Assembly: GCF_900091525.1 (NCBI RefSeq)
Contig: NZ_FMCU01000008.1
Span: 186,001-250,000, forward strand
Source of the DNA: Micromonospora matsumotoense
GTDB lineage: Bacteria; Actinomycetota; Actinomycetes; Mycobacteriales; Micromonosporaceae
Length of the DNA: 64,000 bases
Direction: 5' to 3'
The position numbers and the translations under genes were made by a program. Under the pieces are notes generated by a model. It made no database searches. It had not been told where the DNA came from and was given only the letters and a program-made list of their open reading frames with translations. Shown here piece by piece: positions 35,388 to 44,766 of this stretch; the first letter of the stretch is position 1, and each line of letters opens with the position of its first letter.

Positions 35388-36626
35388 ATGGCGGCCATCG
35401 CCATCGTGGACGGTTACTCTACGGGCAGCGCGCTGAGCAGAACCCTGGCCGAACGCGGTGTCATGTGCGTGCACGTGCGCAGCGCGGCGGAGGTCTCCGG
35501 CTACTTCGCCAAGACGTTTCGGCCCGGTGACTACGAGATCGATCTCGGCTTCCTTGCCGACCGGGCGGAGCTGTTGGAGCGTCTGCGCGCGATCCGGGTC
35601 GACCAGGTGGTGGCGGGCGCCGAGTCCGGGGTGATCCTCGCCGACACCCTCAACCATCTGCTGGGCCTCCCCGGTAATGAGATCGCGACCGTGGCCGCGC
35701 GCCGGGACAAGTCGGCGATGGCCGCCGCGGTGCTCGCCGCGGGTCTCGCCGCGCCGCTGGGCCGGGCCTGCGCGTCGGTGGACGAGGCTGCCGACTGGTA
35801 CGCGGAGGCGATCGCCGGCCCGGCGGTGGTGAAGCCGCTGGACAGCGCGGGCAGCGACCGGGTGCGCTTCTGTCGAGACGTCGACCAGGTGCGTGCGGCC
35901 TGCGCGGAGCTGCTCGCCGCCCGCAACCTGTTCGGCGCGCCGAATCACCGCATTCTGGTGCAGGAGCAGCTCGTCGGGGCCGAGTTCTATGTCAACAGCG
36001 TCTCGTGCGGCGGGGCGCACCGCGTAGCCGAGATATGGCGGTACACGAAGCGTCCGGGTCCTGCCGGAGCCCCGATCTATGACTACGAGGAGCCGGTCGA
36101 GCCTGGATCGGCCGACGCCGCGCCCGTCCGCGAGTTCGCCTTCGCCGTGCTCGACGCCCTGGGCGTCCGGTCGTCGGCGGCGCACACCGAGATCATGCTC
36201 ACCGCCCGGGGGCCGGTGCTGATCGAGAGCGGCGCCCGCCTCGGCGGGGCCACCCTCCCCGAGGTCGTGGCGAAACTCTCCGGTGTCTCGCAGACCTCGT
36301 TGCAGGCGCAGAGCCTGGTGGACCCGGCCGCGTTCAACGACTTCGACGACCGTACGCGGCGCTGGTCGACCACCGTGCGGAACGTCTCGCTGATCAACCC
36401 GATGCCGGTCGGCAGGCAGGCCGGTCAGTGGCTGGCCCGCCTGTCGCAGCTGCCGACGGCGGTCGCCATCGCCGCGAACTGCGTGCCGGGCGCAGAGCTG
36501 CCGCAGACCGTCGACCTGATCACCTCGCCCGGTTTCGTCTACCTGACCGCCGAGGACGCCACGGAGGTCGAGCGGGACTACCGGACGTTGCGCCGGTGGG
36601 AGCGGCACGGCCTGTACGGCCGGTGA
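35388..36626 (+). CDS. ATP-grasp carboxylate-amine ligase
   Basis: A 412-aa classical ATP-grasp enzyme of the type found in BacD/RizA-like L-amino-acid ligases. Domain order: N-terminal Rossmann-like part (IAIVDGYSTGSALSRTLAER), central ATP-binding part (VVKPLDSAGSDRVRFC, LVQEQLVGAEFYVNSV) and the Mg-binding end HTEIMLTARGPVLIESGARL. It would join two amino acids or cap the amino acid made by the upstream genes. It is the last gene of the same-strand cluster; the region behind it contains an IS6-type fragment. Confidence 0.88.
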   Translation: MAAIAIVDGYSTGSALSRTLAERGVMCVHVRSAAEVSGYFAKTFRPGDYEIDLGFLADRAELLERLRAIRVDQVVAGAESGVILADTLNHLLGLPGNEIATVAARRDKSAMAAAVLAAGLAAPLGRACASVDEAADWYAEAIAGPAVVKPLDSAGSDRVRFCRDVDQVRAACAELLAARNLFGAPNHRILVQEQLVGAEFYVNSVSCGGAHRVAEIWRYTKRPGPAGAPIYDYEEPVEPGSADAAPVREFAFAVLDALGVRSSAAHTEIMLTARGPVLIESGARLGGATLPEVVAKLSGVSQTSLQAQSLVDPAAFNDFDDRTRRWSTTVRNVSLINPMPVGRQAGQWLARLSQLPTAVAIAANCVPGAELPQTVDLITSPGFVYLTAEDATEVERDYRTLRRWERHGLYGR

Positions 36627-36796
36627 CCGGCAGCTCCGCGTGCCGTCGCCGGACTCTCCCGGCGGGCCGGCGCGGGACCGGACGGCCAACGTGCGGTCGA
36701 GGCCCGTCAGATCCGACCCCGTTGCTTCGGCCGCCAGCGGGACTCCGAAGCCGTTCAGCTCCGGCGGTGGGGAGGCCACGGTGAAGGCATGCGGCG

Positions 36797-36914
36797 TGAC
36801 GTGATCCACCTCGAGCCGCGTTCGACCAGCAACTCCTCCACATCCCGGTAGGAAAGGTGGAAACGCAGGTACCAGCGCACCGCCAGGACGATCACCTCAG
36901 GCGGGAACCGAAAC
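36797..36914 (-). pseudogene. IS6-family transposase 5' fragment
   Basis: Minus-strand frame FRFPPEVIVLAVRWYLRFHL then SYRDVEELLVERG, after which the homologous LEVDHVT continues one base out of frame and then the similarity ends. It is the same segment as the start of the transposase at 50.6 kb, at clearly less than full identity, so it is not a recent copy. Confidence 0.8.
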
Positions 36915-37281
36915 CCCGTGAACGCTGATGCGGGCGGGGACCAGGACCGGACACGAGACGGCGACCTCACCGGCCAAGCAGACCACAGGGAGCAAGCCGG
37001 AGTCGATCATGCCTCTACCCGATGCAACAGAGCCGATCATCGTCTTCGCATTCCCCAACGTGGCCAGTTTCGTCTCCGAGGACCTGACCCCGCAGTCCGT
37101 GCTGTCCGGCACGGTGCCAACTGCTCGCCGACGCGGAGGACGCAGACAGCCGGTGGCGCTTGTCCGCCCGCGTCTCTCGACAGACGCTTCCTATCGGTCG
37201 CCTTCGGACGTACGCTCTGCGGAGGAGCGCCGGGAAGCCTGGTCGGCAGTCGTCACATCGCGCCGACCGAAGAAGGCTCCC
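36915..37281. other. Upstream region of the ABC exporter
   Basis: 367 bp between the IS6 fragment and the ABC ATPase start. A frame in line with the ATPase runs through here (MPLPDATEPIIVFAF...), but it shows no family resemblance and I treat it as non-coding leader. The exporter promoter is presumably here. Confidence 0.45.
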
Positions 37282-38172
37282 GTGGATGCGTTCGCTGTTC
37301 GCACCGTAGGTCTCATCAAACGCTACGGGCGACTCCTCGCGCTTGACGCGCTCGACCTCGCCGTGCCCGCCGGGTCGGTGTTCGGGTTCCTCGGCCCGAA
37401 CGGTGCCGGCAAGTCCACCACCATCCGCCTGCTGCTCGGCATGGCCCGACCGACGGCAGGGTATGCCCGTATCTTCGGCACCGACGCCCAGGACGTACGC
37501 GTCACGCACCGGTCGTTGGCGTATGTGCCTGCCGACGTGGCGCTGTGGCCGCAGCTGACTGGCGCTGAGACCCTGGAGCTGCTGGGTCGCACCGGCCCCG
37601 GTGTCGACCGGGGCTACCGGGACGAGTTGGTCGAGCGGTTCGCGCTGGACGTGTCGAAACCCGGCCGGACGTACTCGACCGGGAACCGGCAGAAGGTGGC
37701 CCTGGTGGCGGCCTTCGCCACCCGCGCCCCGCTGCTGGTGTTCGACGAGCCGACCAGCGGCCTGGACCCGTTGATGGAACGGGAGTTCCAGCACGCGGTG
37801 GCGCAGGCCCGCGAGCGGGGGCAGACGGTGTTCCTCAGCTCCCACCAGCTCGCCGAGGTCGAAAGCGTGTGTGACCGGGTCGCGATCCTGCGCGCCGGCA
37901 AGCTCGTGGAGGTCGCTGACGTCGCGAACCTTCGACGCCTGCACCGCAGCCAGGTGGAGGTCACCTTCGCCGGCACCGCACCACAGCTCGACGGGGTGCC
38001 CGGTGTCGAGGCGGTCGAGAGGGTCGGGCCCACGCGGCTGCGGTTCACCCTCACCGGCCCGCCCGCGCCAGCCCTGCGGGGCCTGGCCACGGCGGACGTG
38101 ACCGCACTGACGATCCACGAACCGACACTCGAAGAGATCTTCCTCGACTACTACGACGAGGTGTCCCGGTGA
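37282..38172 (+). CDS. ABC transporter ATP-binding protein (drug-exporter type)
   Basis: A 296-aa ATPase from GTG 37282 (ribosome site AGAAGG); the 118 codons open upstream do not look coding. Walker A is GPNGAGKSTT (residues 38-47), Walker B LLVFDEPTSGLDP, and the switch histidine is in LSSHQLAEVE. The signature loop is YSTGNRQKVAL instead of LSGGQ, a variation seen in CcmA/DrrA-type exporters. The C-terminal 70 residues match the EIFLDYY-ending domain of ABC-2 exporters. It overlaps its permease by 4 bases. Confidence 0.92.
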   Translation: MDAFAVRTVGLIKRYGRLLALDALDLAVPAGSVFGFLGPNGAGKSTTIRLLLGMARPTAGYARIFGTDAQDVRVTHRSLAYVPADVALWPQLTGAETLELLGRTGPGVDRGYRDELVERFALDVSKPGRTYSTGNRQKVALVAAFATRAPLLVFDEPTSGLDPLMEREFQHAVAQARERGQTVFLSSHQLAEVESVCDRVAILRAGKLVEVADVANLRRLHRSQVEVTFAGTAPQLDGVPGVEAVERVGPTRLRFTLTGPPAPALRGLATADVTALTIHEPTLEEIFLDYYDEVSR

Positions 38173-39806
38173 CCGCCGTCGACGCGCCAGCACCGCAGGC
38201 CGCACGGGCAGCGGGCCAGACCGGCGCGATACATGCCCTGACCTGGTTGGCTGTCCGTCAGATCCGACGCGGGGCGATCGTCGTCATCGTCCTGGCCGGC
38301 GGCATGTCGGCGATGGTCGCCACCACCTACGCCAGCACGGTCGGCGACACCATGGACGCCGCCGCCCTCGCCGCGCTGGCCGAGAACCCGGCGATCCGCA
38401 CCCTGTTCGGGCAGCCGGTGGCCCTCGACTCCGCGGGCGGCTTCACCGTATGGCGCACCGGTACCGTCCTGGCCGTCGTGGTCGGGGTCTGGGCGCTGCT
38501 CGCCGCCACCCGGATCACCCGCGGTGCCGAAGACGCCGGCCACTGGGACCTGCTGCTGGCCGGCAGGATTCCCCTGTCCACCGTCGTGATGCGCCACGCC
38601 ACCGTGGTGGTCACCGCCGCTCTGTTCACCGGGGTTTCCACCGCGGCCGCCCTCACCGCCACCGGCACCCCGGCGGCCGGTGCCACCCTCCACGGGGCGG
38701 GTGTCGCGCTGGTCGGCGTGTTCTTCGCCGCCGCCGCAACCCTGGCGGCACAGATCTTCCCGCACCGCGCCGCCGCGAGCGGCGCCACCGTCGCACTGCT
38801 CGGCACCGGGCTGCTCCTGCGGATGGTCGGGGACGGCGTCGACGGACTCGGGTGGCTGCGGTGGCTGTCTCCGTTCGGGCTCACCGCGATCTCCCGGCCC
38901 TACCACGACAACCGGGCTCTACCGCTGGTGGTGCTGGCGCTGGCATCGTCGGCCCTGCTCGTCGCCATCCCTGCGGCCGCCGCGCACCGCGACGTGCGGG
39001 GTGGCTGGTTCGCGCCCCGCACCGGACGCGCGCCACGGCTGCGCCTACTCGGCTCGATCCCCGGGTTCGCCCTCCGACGTCTGCTGGGCCCTCTCACCGG
39101 CTGGGCCGCCGGTGTCGGCGTCTACTACCTTCTCATCGGGCTGCTGGCGGTCTCCATGACTGATTTCCTCGCCGACAACCCGCGGTTCGCCGACCTCGCC
39201 GCGCAGGCCGGGTTCGCCGGCCTCGGCTCGGTCGAGGGCTACGTGGCGGCCATGTTCGTGTTGCTCGCCATCCCCGCCGGGGTCTTCGCTGCCGTACGTG
39301 TCGCCGCCACTGCCACCGCCGAAACCGACCGCCGGCTCACCCTCCTCTACGCCGGACCCGTCACCCGGCTCCGGTTCCTCACCGCCGAAACTGCCAGCAC
39401 CGCAACCGGTGCCGTGACGCTCACCGCCACGGCCGGGCTGGCCACCTGGATCGGGGCGAGGAGCATAGGCGCACCCCTGCACCTCGAAGCGGCACTCGCA
39501 GGCGCGGTGAACGTCCTGCCGATAGCGGCGCTCTGCCTCGGCGCTGCGGTCTTCGCGCTCGGCTGGCTCCCCCGCGCGGTCTCGCTGGTCGGCAGCCTGC
39601 CCGCCGTAGGTGGTTTCCTCCTCCAGGCCATCGCGGACAGCACCGGCGCCCCGCACTGGGTCGGCACGCTGTCCCCGTTCACGCACCTCGCCCCAGTGCC
39701 CGACTTGGCACCGAACTGGACCGCATCCGTCGGCATGCTCATCACCGCCGGCGCCGTCGCCGCGGTGGGTGCCATCGGTTACCACCACCGCGACCTACGC
39801 ACCTGA
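38169..39806 (+). CDS. ABC-2 type exporter permease
   Basis: A 545-aa membrane protein with about twelve predicted helices, i.e. two six-helix halves in one chain. It is coupled to the ATPase upstream. The first helix (RGAIVVIVLAGGMSAMVATT) and the repeated Ala/Val-rich helices fit exporter permeases of polyketide or peptide antibiotics. The substrate is unknown. With the ATPase it forms an efflux pair that could protect against a product of one of the neighbouring clusters. Confidence 0.88.
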   Translation: MTAVDAPAPQAARAAGQTGAIHALTWLAVRQIRRGAIVVIVLAGGMSAMVATTYASTVGDTMDAAALAALAENPAIRTLFGQPVALDSAGGFTVWRTGTVLAVVVGVWALLAATRITRGAEDAGHWDLLLAGRIPLSTVVMRHATVVVTAALFTGVSTAAALTATGTPAAGATLHGAGVALVGVFFAAAATLAAQIFPHRAAASGATVALLGTGLLLRMVGDGVDGLGWLRWLSPFGLTAISRPYHDNRALPLVVLALASSALLVAIPAAAAHRDVRGGWFAPRTGRAPRLRLLGSIPGFALRRLLGPLTGWAAGVGVYYLLIGLLAVSMTDFLADNPRFADLAAQAGFAGLGSVEGYVAAMFVLLAIPAGVFAAVRVAATATAETDRRLTLLYAGPVTRLRFLTAETASTATGAVTLTATAGLATWIGARSIGAPLHLEAALAGAVNVLPIAALCLGAAVFALGWLPRAVSLVGSLPAVGGFLLQAIADSTGAPHWVGTLSPFTHLAPVPDLAPNWTASVGMLITAGAVAAVGAIGYHHRDLRT

Positions 39807-39825
39807 ACAGGCGAGCACAGCCGGG

Positions 39826-40490
39826 CTAGTCCGTGGTGGCGAAGCGTTCGACGTTGTCCACGGTGCCGACGACGAGGATGAGGTCGCCGTAGGTGAGGAC
39901 GGTGTCGGGGGTGGCGTAGGTGAAAGCGCGGGGTTTGCCGCCGGGTACGGCTGCCTGCGGTTTGACGGCCACGACGGTGACGCCCCACTTGCTGCGTGCG
40001 CGGGATTCGCGCAGCGGCAGGCCGACGATGTCGCGGGGTGGGGTGGTCTTGATGACGGCGAAGTCGGCGTCGACTTCGACGTAGTCGAGGACGCGGCCGG
40101 AGAGCAGATGGGCTACACGTTCACCCATGTCGTGTTCGGGTGCGACGACGTGGTGGGCGCCCACGCGGGTGAGGATGTTGCTGTGCTGGCCACTGATGGC
40201 CTTTGCCCAGATGTCGGGGATGCCGAGTTCGGCCAGCAGGCTGGTGGTGAGGATGCTGGCCTGGATGTCGGTGCCGATGGCCACCACCGCGCGGTGGAAC
40301 TCGGCCACGCCGACCTGCCGCAGGGCCTCGATGTCGGTGGAGTCGGCGGTGATCACGTGCGGCAACTGCCCGGAGAGAGCCTGGACGACCTTCGGTCGGT
40401 GGTCGATGCCGCGAGGACCTCGGTGCCCCGGCTGACCAGTTCCAGGGCCAGGGCGGAGCCGAATCGGCCCAGCCCGATCACGACGACGGG
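39826..40490 (-). pseudogene. trkA: TrkA/KtrA-type potassium-channel regulator, frameshifted
   Basis: The main frame (39826-40365) encodes HVITADSTDIEALRQVGVAE and FHRAVVAIGTDIQASILTTS, an RCK-N end plus an RCK-C domain. The missing N-terminal part is present upstream in another frame: VVVIGLGRFGSALALELVSR then GTEVLA. An extra GC pair near 40411 breaks the reading between EVLA and IDHRPKVVQALSGQ. The NAD-binding GxGxxG half is therefore separated from the rest. It is a pseudogene, or at best two fragments, of the cytoplasmic regulator of a Trk/Ktr channel. Confidence 0.8.
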
Positions 40491-40503
40491 TTAGGTACGT
40501 GCG

Positions 40504-41030
40504 TCAGCCAACGATCGTCCTCTCCCCGGGTAGCTCGAAGCGGCGGTTGCGGTCGCGCAGCGCCAGCGCCGAGGCCAGGGTGAGCGGACCGACGCGGCCG
40601 GCGAACATCAGCACGTCGCTGGCGAGCAGGCTCTCCGGTCGTATCCCGCCGATGTCGACGCTGTTGAATCCGGCGGTCCGCGTCATGGCCGAGGCGAAGA
40701 ACCCGGCCAGCAGCTTGTTTCCGCCGTCGAGCAGGCAGCAACACGGTGAAAAGCCTCGCGAGGGTCATGATCCCCAGCCCACCGGCCTGGATGAGCAACA
40801 GGATCACCGCTTGCCCGAAACCGGACCAGTAGCTGCCGGTGTCGACGGTGACCAGCCCGGTGACGCAGACCGCAGAAGTCGCGGTGAACAGCGCGTCCAC
40901 CAGGTCAGCCCGCTCACCCGCCCGGGTGGCCACCGGCAGGGACAGCAGACCGGTGCCGACACCAACCGCACTGCCGAAACCGACAGCGATCACCTACGCG
41001 GGGTGCCGCAGCCGGCCGCTACGCCGCTGC
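40504..41030 (-). pseudogene. trkH: TrkH/KtrB-type potassium transporter, decayed
   Basis: Three lesions are visible. (1) An in-frame TAG at 40994-40996 stands where relatives have a tyrosine (RLRHPA-stop-VIAVGFGS). (2) After GGLGIMTLARLFTVLL an internal deletion near 40745 removes most of the protein. (3) The remaining C-terminus (NKLLAGFFASAMTRTAGFNS, VDIGGIRPES, FAGRVGPLTLASALALRDRN) is in another frame. The filter loop SAVCVTGL of the first pore repeat remains. It was once an operon with the trkA remnant. The intact kdp operon starts 0.4 kb further on. Confidence 0.85.
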
Positions 41031-41440
41031 CATGTCGGTGTTCGGCCTAGCATGCGCCCGCCGCGCCGGGACGAGGGCGTCCTGCGGTCTGTGGCCTCGG
41101 CATGGCCGGCGGGCGGGTCAGAAACACAGGGCGCATGCCCTCACGGTGCCGTCACCGGCGATGCGGGGCGGGGCGACACCCTCCGGCGGGGACATAGCTG
41201 TCGGTTGCGTCGGGGAAGTACCGGCGTCGGCGGCGACGCCACGTCGCGCCGTCGGTGTTGAGGGCGGACCCTAGACCCGGCGCTGGTCGTCGTCGGGCTG
41301 TGGCGGCGGATCGTGGGGTGGGGCCGCAGGGGGTCCTGTTCAGCAGACCGGCGCCGGCGGCGCCGGTGCCGAAGATCGCTGCCACAGCGAGAACGATCAG
41401 GACTACGAGTTTGAGGGTTTCCCTGGTGTGTCCTGCCGTT
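41031..41440. other. Gap between decayed trkH and kdpE
   Basis: 410 bp with no supported gene. It contains the hairpin listed at 41347. A minus-strand frame directly after kdpE encodes a hydrophobic stretch (LKLVVLIVLAVAAIFGTGA) but has no usable start codon, so it is not called. Confidence 0.5.
41347..41367 (-). terminator. Hairpin downstream of kdpE
   Basis: Perfect 9-bp stem ACCGGCGCC / GGCGCCGGT with a 3-nt loop, 74 bp after the kdpE stop. It is the best candidate for the end of the kdp transcript. Confidence 0.45.
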
Positions 41441-42124
41441 TCAGGGCTGGTAGCGGTAGCCCATGCCGGGTTCGGTGATGAGGTGGCGGGGTCGGGTGGG
41501 GTCGGGTTCGAGCTTGCGGCGTAGCTGGGCCATGTACTGGCGCAGGTAGCCGGTCTCGGCCTGGTATTCCGGGCCCCAGACGTCGTGGAGAAGCTGCCGC
41601 TGGCTGATCAGCTTGCCCGGGTTGCGCAGCAGGGCCTCCAGCACGCCCCACTGGGTGGGGGTCAGTTTGATCTCGGTGCCGTCGTCGCGGGTGACGGTGT
41701 GGGCGGAGAGGTCGACGGTGTGCTGGCCGAGCCGCGCGGTGGGGCTGGCCAGGTCTGCTCCTGTTCCGTGTCGGCGGGTGACGGCGCGGATGCGGGCGAG
41801 GAGTTCGTCGACGCCGAAGGGTTTGGTGACGTAGTCGTCGGCGCCGGCGTCGAGGGCGGTGACCTTGTCGTCGCTGCCGGCGCGGCCGGAGAGCACGATG
41901 ATGGGTACGGTGGTCCAGCCGCGTAGGCCGCGGATGACGTCGACGCCATCAAGGTCGGGCAGACCGAGGTCGAGCACGACGAGGTCGGGTGGGTGGCTGG
42001 CGGCGGTTTTGAGCGCGGCGGCGCCGGTGGCGGCGAGGTCGACGTCGTAGCCGCGGGCGCGCAGGTTGATGCGTAGGGCGCGCAGGATCTGGGGTTCGTC
42101 GTCGACGACGAGGATGCGTTTCAT
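41441..42124 (-). CDS. kdpE: KdpE response regulator
   Basis: A 227-aa OmpR-family regulator, ATG 42124 overlapping the kdpD stop. Receiver domain: acidic pocket VVDDE (7-10), phospho-acceptor Asp52 in VVLDLGLPD, switch Ser in VLSGRAG, Lys in YVTKPFG. The C-terminal winged helix (about 130-227) has LTPTQWGVLEALLRNPGKLI and ends TEPGMGYRYQP. It is phosphorylated by KdpD at low potassium and activates the kdp operon; a pair of heptamer direct repeats upstream of the operon fits its binding mode. Confidence 0.97.
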   Translation of the reverse strand: MKRILVVDDEPQILRALRINLRARGYDVDLAATGAAALKTAASHPPDLVVLDLGLPDLDGVDVIRGLRGWTTVPIIVLSGRAGSDDKVTALDAGADDYVTKPFGVDELLARIRAVTRRHGTGADLASPTARLGQHTVDLSAHTVTRDDGTEIKLTPTQWGVLEALLRNPGKLISQRQLLHDVWGPEYQAETGYLRQYMAQLRRKLEPDPTRPRHLITEPGMGYRYQP

Positions 42125-44736
42125 TCCTGCGGGCCCTCCGGGGGTGGGGTTGGGGTGGCGGCGGGTAGCCGCAGCACCATGGTGAGTCCTCCGCCGGGGG
42201 TGGTCTCGGGGGTGATGCTGCCGCCCATGGCTTCGGCGAGGCCGCGGGACAGGGCGAGGCCGAGGCCGACGCCGGTGGTGTTGTCGCGGTCGCCGAGGCG
42301 CTGGAATGGCAGAAACACGTGGTCCCACTGGTCCTGCGGGATGCCGGGGCCGGTGTCGATGACGCGGAGTTCGACCTGACCGGAGTGGGCGCTGGCGGTG
42401 ATGGTGGGCGGTTGTCCGGGCGGGCTGTGGCGCAGGGCGTTCGCGGCGAGGTTGACCAGGACCCGTTCCAGCAGGCCCGGGTCGGCGGCGGCGGCCGGCA
42501 GGTCGGCGGGGATGTCGGTGCGTACGTCGGCCGCGGGTGGGCCGAGTTCGTCCAGGGCCCGGGGTACGGCGTCTTCCAGGCCGATGGGTACGGGGTGGAC
42601 GCCGAGTGCGCCGGCCTGCAGCCGGCTCATGTCGAGCAGGTTCGCGACCAGCCGGCTGAGTCGGTCGAGGGACTCGTCGGCGGTGGCGAGCAGCTCGGCC
42701 TGGTCGTCGGAATCGAAGTCGACGTCGTGGCTGCGCAGGCTGGACACGGCGGCTTTGGCCGACGCGAGGGGGGTGCGCAGGTCGTGGCTGACGGCGGCGA
42801 GCAGCGCGGTGCGCATCCGGTCGGCCTTGGCCAGGGGTCGGGCGGTGGCGGCCTGTTCGGCGAGGCGTTCCTGGCGCAACGCGACAGCGGCCTGGGCGGC
42901 GAACGCCTCGACGATGCGCCGGTCGGCGGCCTCCAGCCGCCGACCGGACAGCACGATGGTGAGCCGGTCGTCGACGGGTACCGTCGTTTCGCCCGCACTC
43001 GGGCTGCCCGCCGGCGTGTCGCCGACGCTGGCGACGATCCGCCAGGCGGTGTCCTCGCGGGCGCGGTCCGGGCGTTTCTCCGCATCGGCGGCCAGTTCCA
43101 GGACGCTGACCGCGCGCAGCGCGAAGGTCTCCCGGAGCCGGTCGAGCAGCGCCGGTAGGGGGCGCTGCCCGCGCAGCACGCTGCCGGCGACGGTGGCCAG
43201 GGTTTGTGCGTCGGCGGAAGCGCGGGCGGCTTCCCGGGTGCGTCGGGCGGCGACGTCGACGACCCCGCTGACGGCGACGGCCACGGCGACGAAGACGCCG
43301 AGGGCGAGCAGGTTGTCCGTCTCGGCGATGGTCAGGGTGTAGTAGGGCGGGGTGAAGAACCAGTTGAGCAGCAGGGAGCCGCCGAGGGCGGCGACCAGCG
43401 CCGGCCACAGGCCGCCGACCAGGGCGACGCCGACGACGGCGGCGAGGAAGATCAGGATGTCGTTGGTGAGGGTGAGATCGGGTAGGGCCTTGAGCGCCGC
43501 GGTCAGGGCGGGCAACCCCAGGCCGGCGAAGGCGAAGCCGAGCAGCCGGCGGCGCCGCGACAGGGCGGCGGGCACCGCGGGGGCCCGCCGGCCGCGGCCG
43601 GCCTCGGGGTGGGTGACCAGATGCACGTCGATGGGGCCGGACAGTGCGGTGGTGGTGACGCCGACGCCACGGGAGAACAGGTGCGCGAACCGGCCGCGGC
43701 GGCTGGCCCCGAGCACGAGCTGGGTGGCGTTGACGCCCCGGGCGAAGTCGAGCAACGCGGCCGGCACGTCGGTGCCGAGGACGTGATGGTACGTGCCGTC
43801 GAGGCTTTCTGTCAGGACCCGCTGCCGGGCCAGTTGGGCGGGATCCGCGCCGGCGAGGCCGTCGCTGCGCGCCACGTGTACGGCCAGCAGGTCGGCGCCC
43901 TTGCTGCGGGCGGCGATCCGGGCGGCCCGGCGGACCAGCGTCTCCCCCTCCGGGCCGCCGGTGAGCGCGACGACGACCCGTTCGCGGGCCTCCCAGGTGT
44001 CGGAGATCCCCTGCTGGGCCCGGTAGGCGTCGAGTTGCGCGTCGACCTTGTCTGCCAGCCAGAGCAGCGCCAGTTCGCGCAGTGCGGTGAGGTTGCCGAC
44101 GCGGAAGTAGTTGCCGAGCGCGGCGTCGATCCTGTCGGGGCGGTAGACGTTGCCGTGCGCCATCCGGCGACGCAGCGCCTCCGGCGTCATGTCGACCAGT
44201 TCGACCTGTTCGGCGGCGCGGACGACGGCATCGGGGACGGTCTCGCGTTGGATGGTGCCGGTGATCTGGGCGACGACGTCGTTGATCGACTCCAGGTGCT
44301 GGATGTTGACCGTGGTCAGCACGGTGATTCCGGCGTCGAGGAGTTCCTGGATGTCCTGCCAGCGTTTCTGGTGGCGGGAGCCGGGCACGTTGGTGTGCGC
44401 GAGTTCGTCGACGACGGCGACCTCAGGCCGCCGGGCGAGCACGGCGTCGAGGTCCATCTCGGTGAACTCGGCACCTCGGTAGTCGATCGTCCGGCGGGGC
44501 ACGGTTTCCAGGTCGCCGATCATCGCGGCGGTATGCGGGCGGCTGTGGGTTTCGACGAAGCCGATGACCACCTCAGTGCCGCGTTCGGCGCGGCGGTGGG
44601 CCTCTTCGAGCATGGCGTAGGTCTTGCCGACGCCGGGTGCGGCACCGAGGTAGATGCGCAGTTCCCCTCGTGGCACAGCAGAAGTCCTCTCCACAGCGCG
44701 ATCGGTGGCTCGGTGGCGGGCGCCGGGCCGGGACAT
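42121..44736 (-). CDS. kdpD: KdpD osmosensitive potassium sensor histidine kinase
   Basis: An 871-aa membrane sensor kinase of full length. Order: N-terminal KdpD domain with Walker A-like GAAPGVGKTYAMLEEA (about 31-46) and VVDELAHTNVPGSRH; USP-like domain (about 250-370); four membrane helices of the DUF4118 region (about 400-500); GAF-like segment; dimerisation helix with phospho-acceptor His651 in AAVSHDLRTPLAS; ATPase motifs VLVNLAANALRHSP and DTGPGIP. The gene is coupled by ATGA to kdpE. The 30 bp to kdpC suggests one transcript from kdpF to kdpE. Confidence 0.97.
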   Translation of the reverse strand: MSRPGARHRATDRAVERTSAVPRGELRIYLGAAPGVGKTYAMLEEAHRRAERGTEVVIGFVETHSRPHTAAMIGDLETVPRRTIDYRGAEFTEMDLDAVLARRPEVAVVDELAHTNVPGSRHQKRWQDIQELLDAGITVLTTVNIQHLESINDVVAQITGTIQRETVPDAVVRAAEQVELVDMTPEALRRRMAHGNVYRPDRIDAALGNYFRVGNLTALRELALLWLADKVDAQLDAYRAQQGISDTWEARERVVVALTGGPEGETLVRRAARIAARSKGADLLAVHVARSDGLAGADPAQLARQRVLTESLDGTYHHVLGTDVPAALLDFARGVNATQLVLGASRRGRFAHLFSRGVGVTTTALSGPIDVHLVTHPEAGRGRRAPAVPAALSRRRRLLGFAFAGLGLPALTAALKALPDLTLTNDILIFLAAVVGVALVGGLWPALVAALGGSLLLNWFFTPPYYTLTIAETDNLLALGVFVAVAVAVSGVVDVAARRTREAARASADAQTLATVAGSVLRGQRPLPALLDRLRETFALRAVSVLELAADAEKRPDRAREDTAWRIVASVGDTPAGSPSAGETTVPVDDRLTIVLSGRRLEAADRRIVEAFAAQAAVALRQERLAEQAATARPLAKADRMRTALLAAVSHDLRTPLASAKAAVSSLRSHDVDFDSDDQAELLATADESLDRLSRLVANLLDMSRLQAGALGVHPVPIGLEDAVPRALDELGPPAADVRTDIPADLPAAAADPGLLERVLVNLAANALRHSPPGQPPTITASAHSGQVELRVIDTGPGIPQDQWDHVFLPFQRLGDRDNTTGVGLGLALSRGLAEAMGGSITPETTPGGGLTMVLRLPAATPTPPPEGPQE

Positions 44737-44766
44737 GTCGGAGGTCCCAGACCCGGCGCCATGGTG

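Noticed and set aside
36928..37281. N-terminal extension of the ABC ATPase (118 codons)
   Set aside because: No similarity to the family, weak codon bias, and a GTG with ribosome site at 37282 gives the normal protein length.
41218..41440. Small membrane peptide frame after kdpE (LKLVVLIVLAVAAIFGTGA)
   Set aside because: No ATG, GTG or TTG start precedes the hydrophobic part and no ribosome site is visible; the nearest GTG would cut into the helix.
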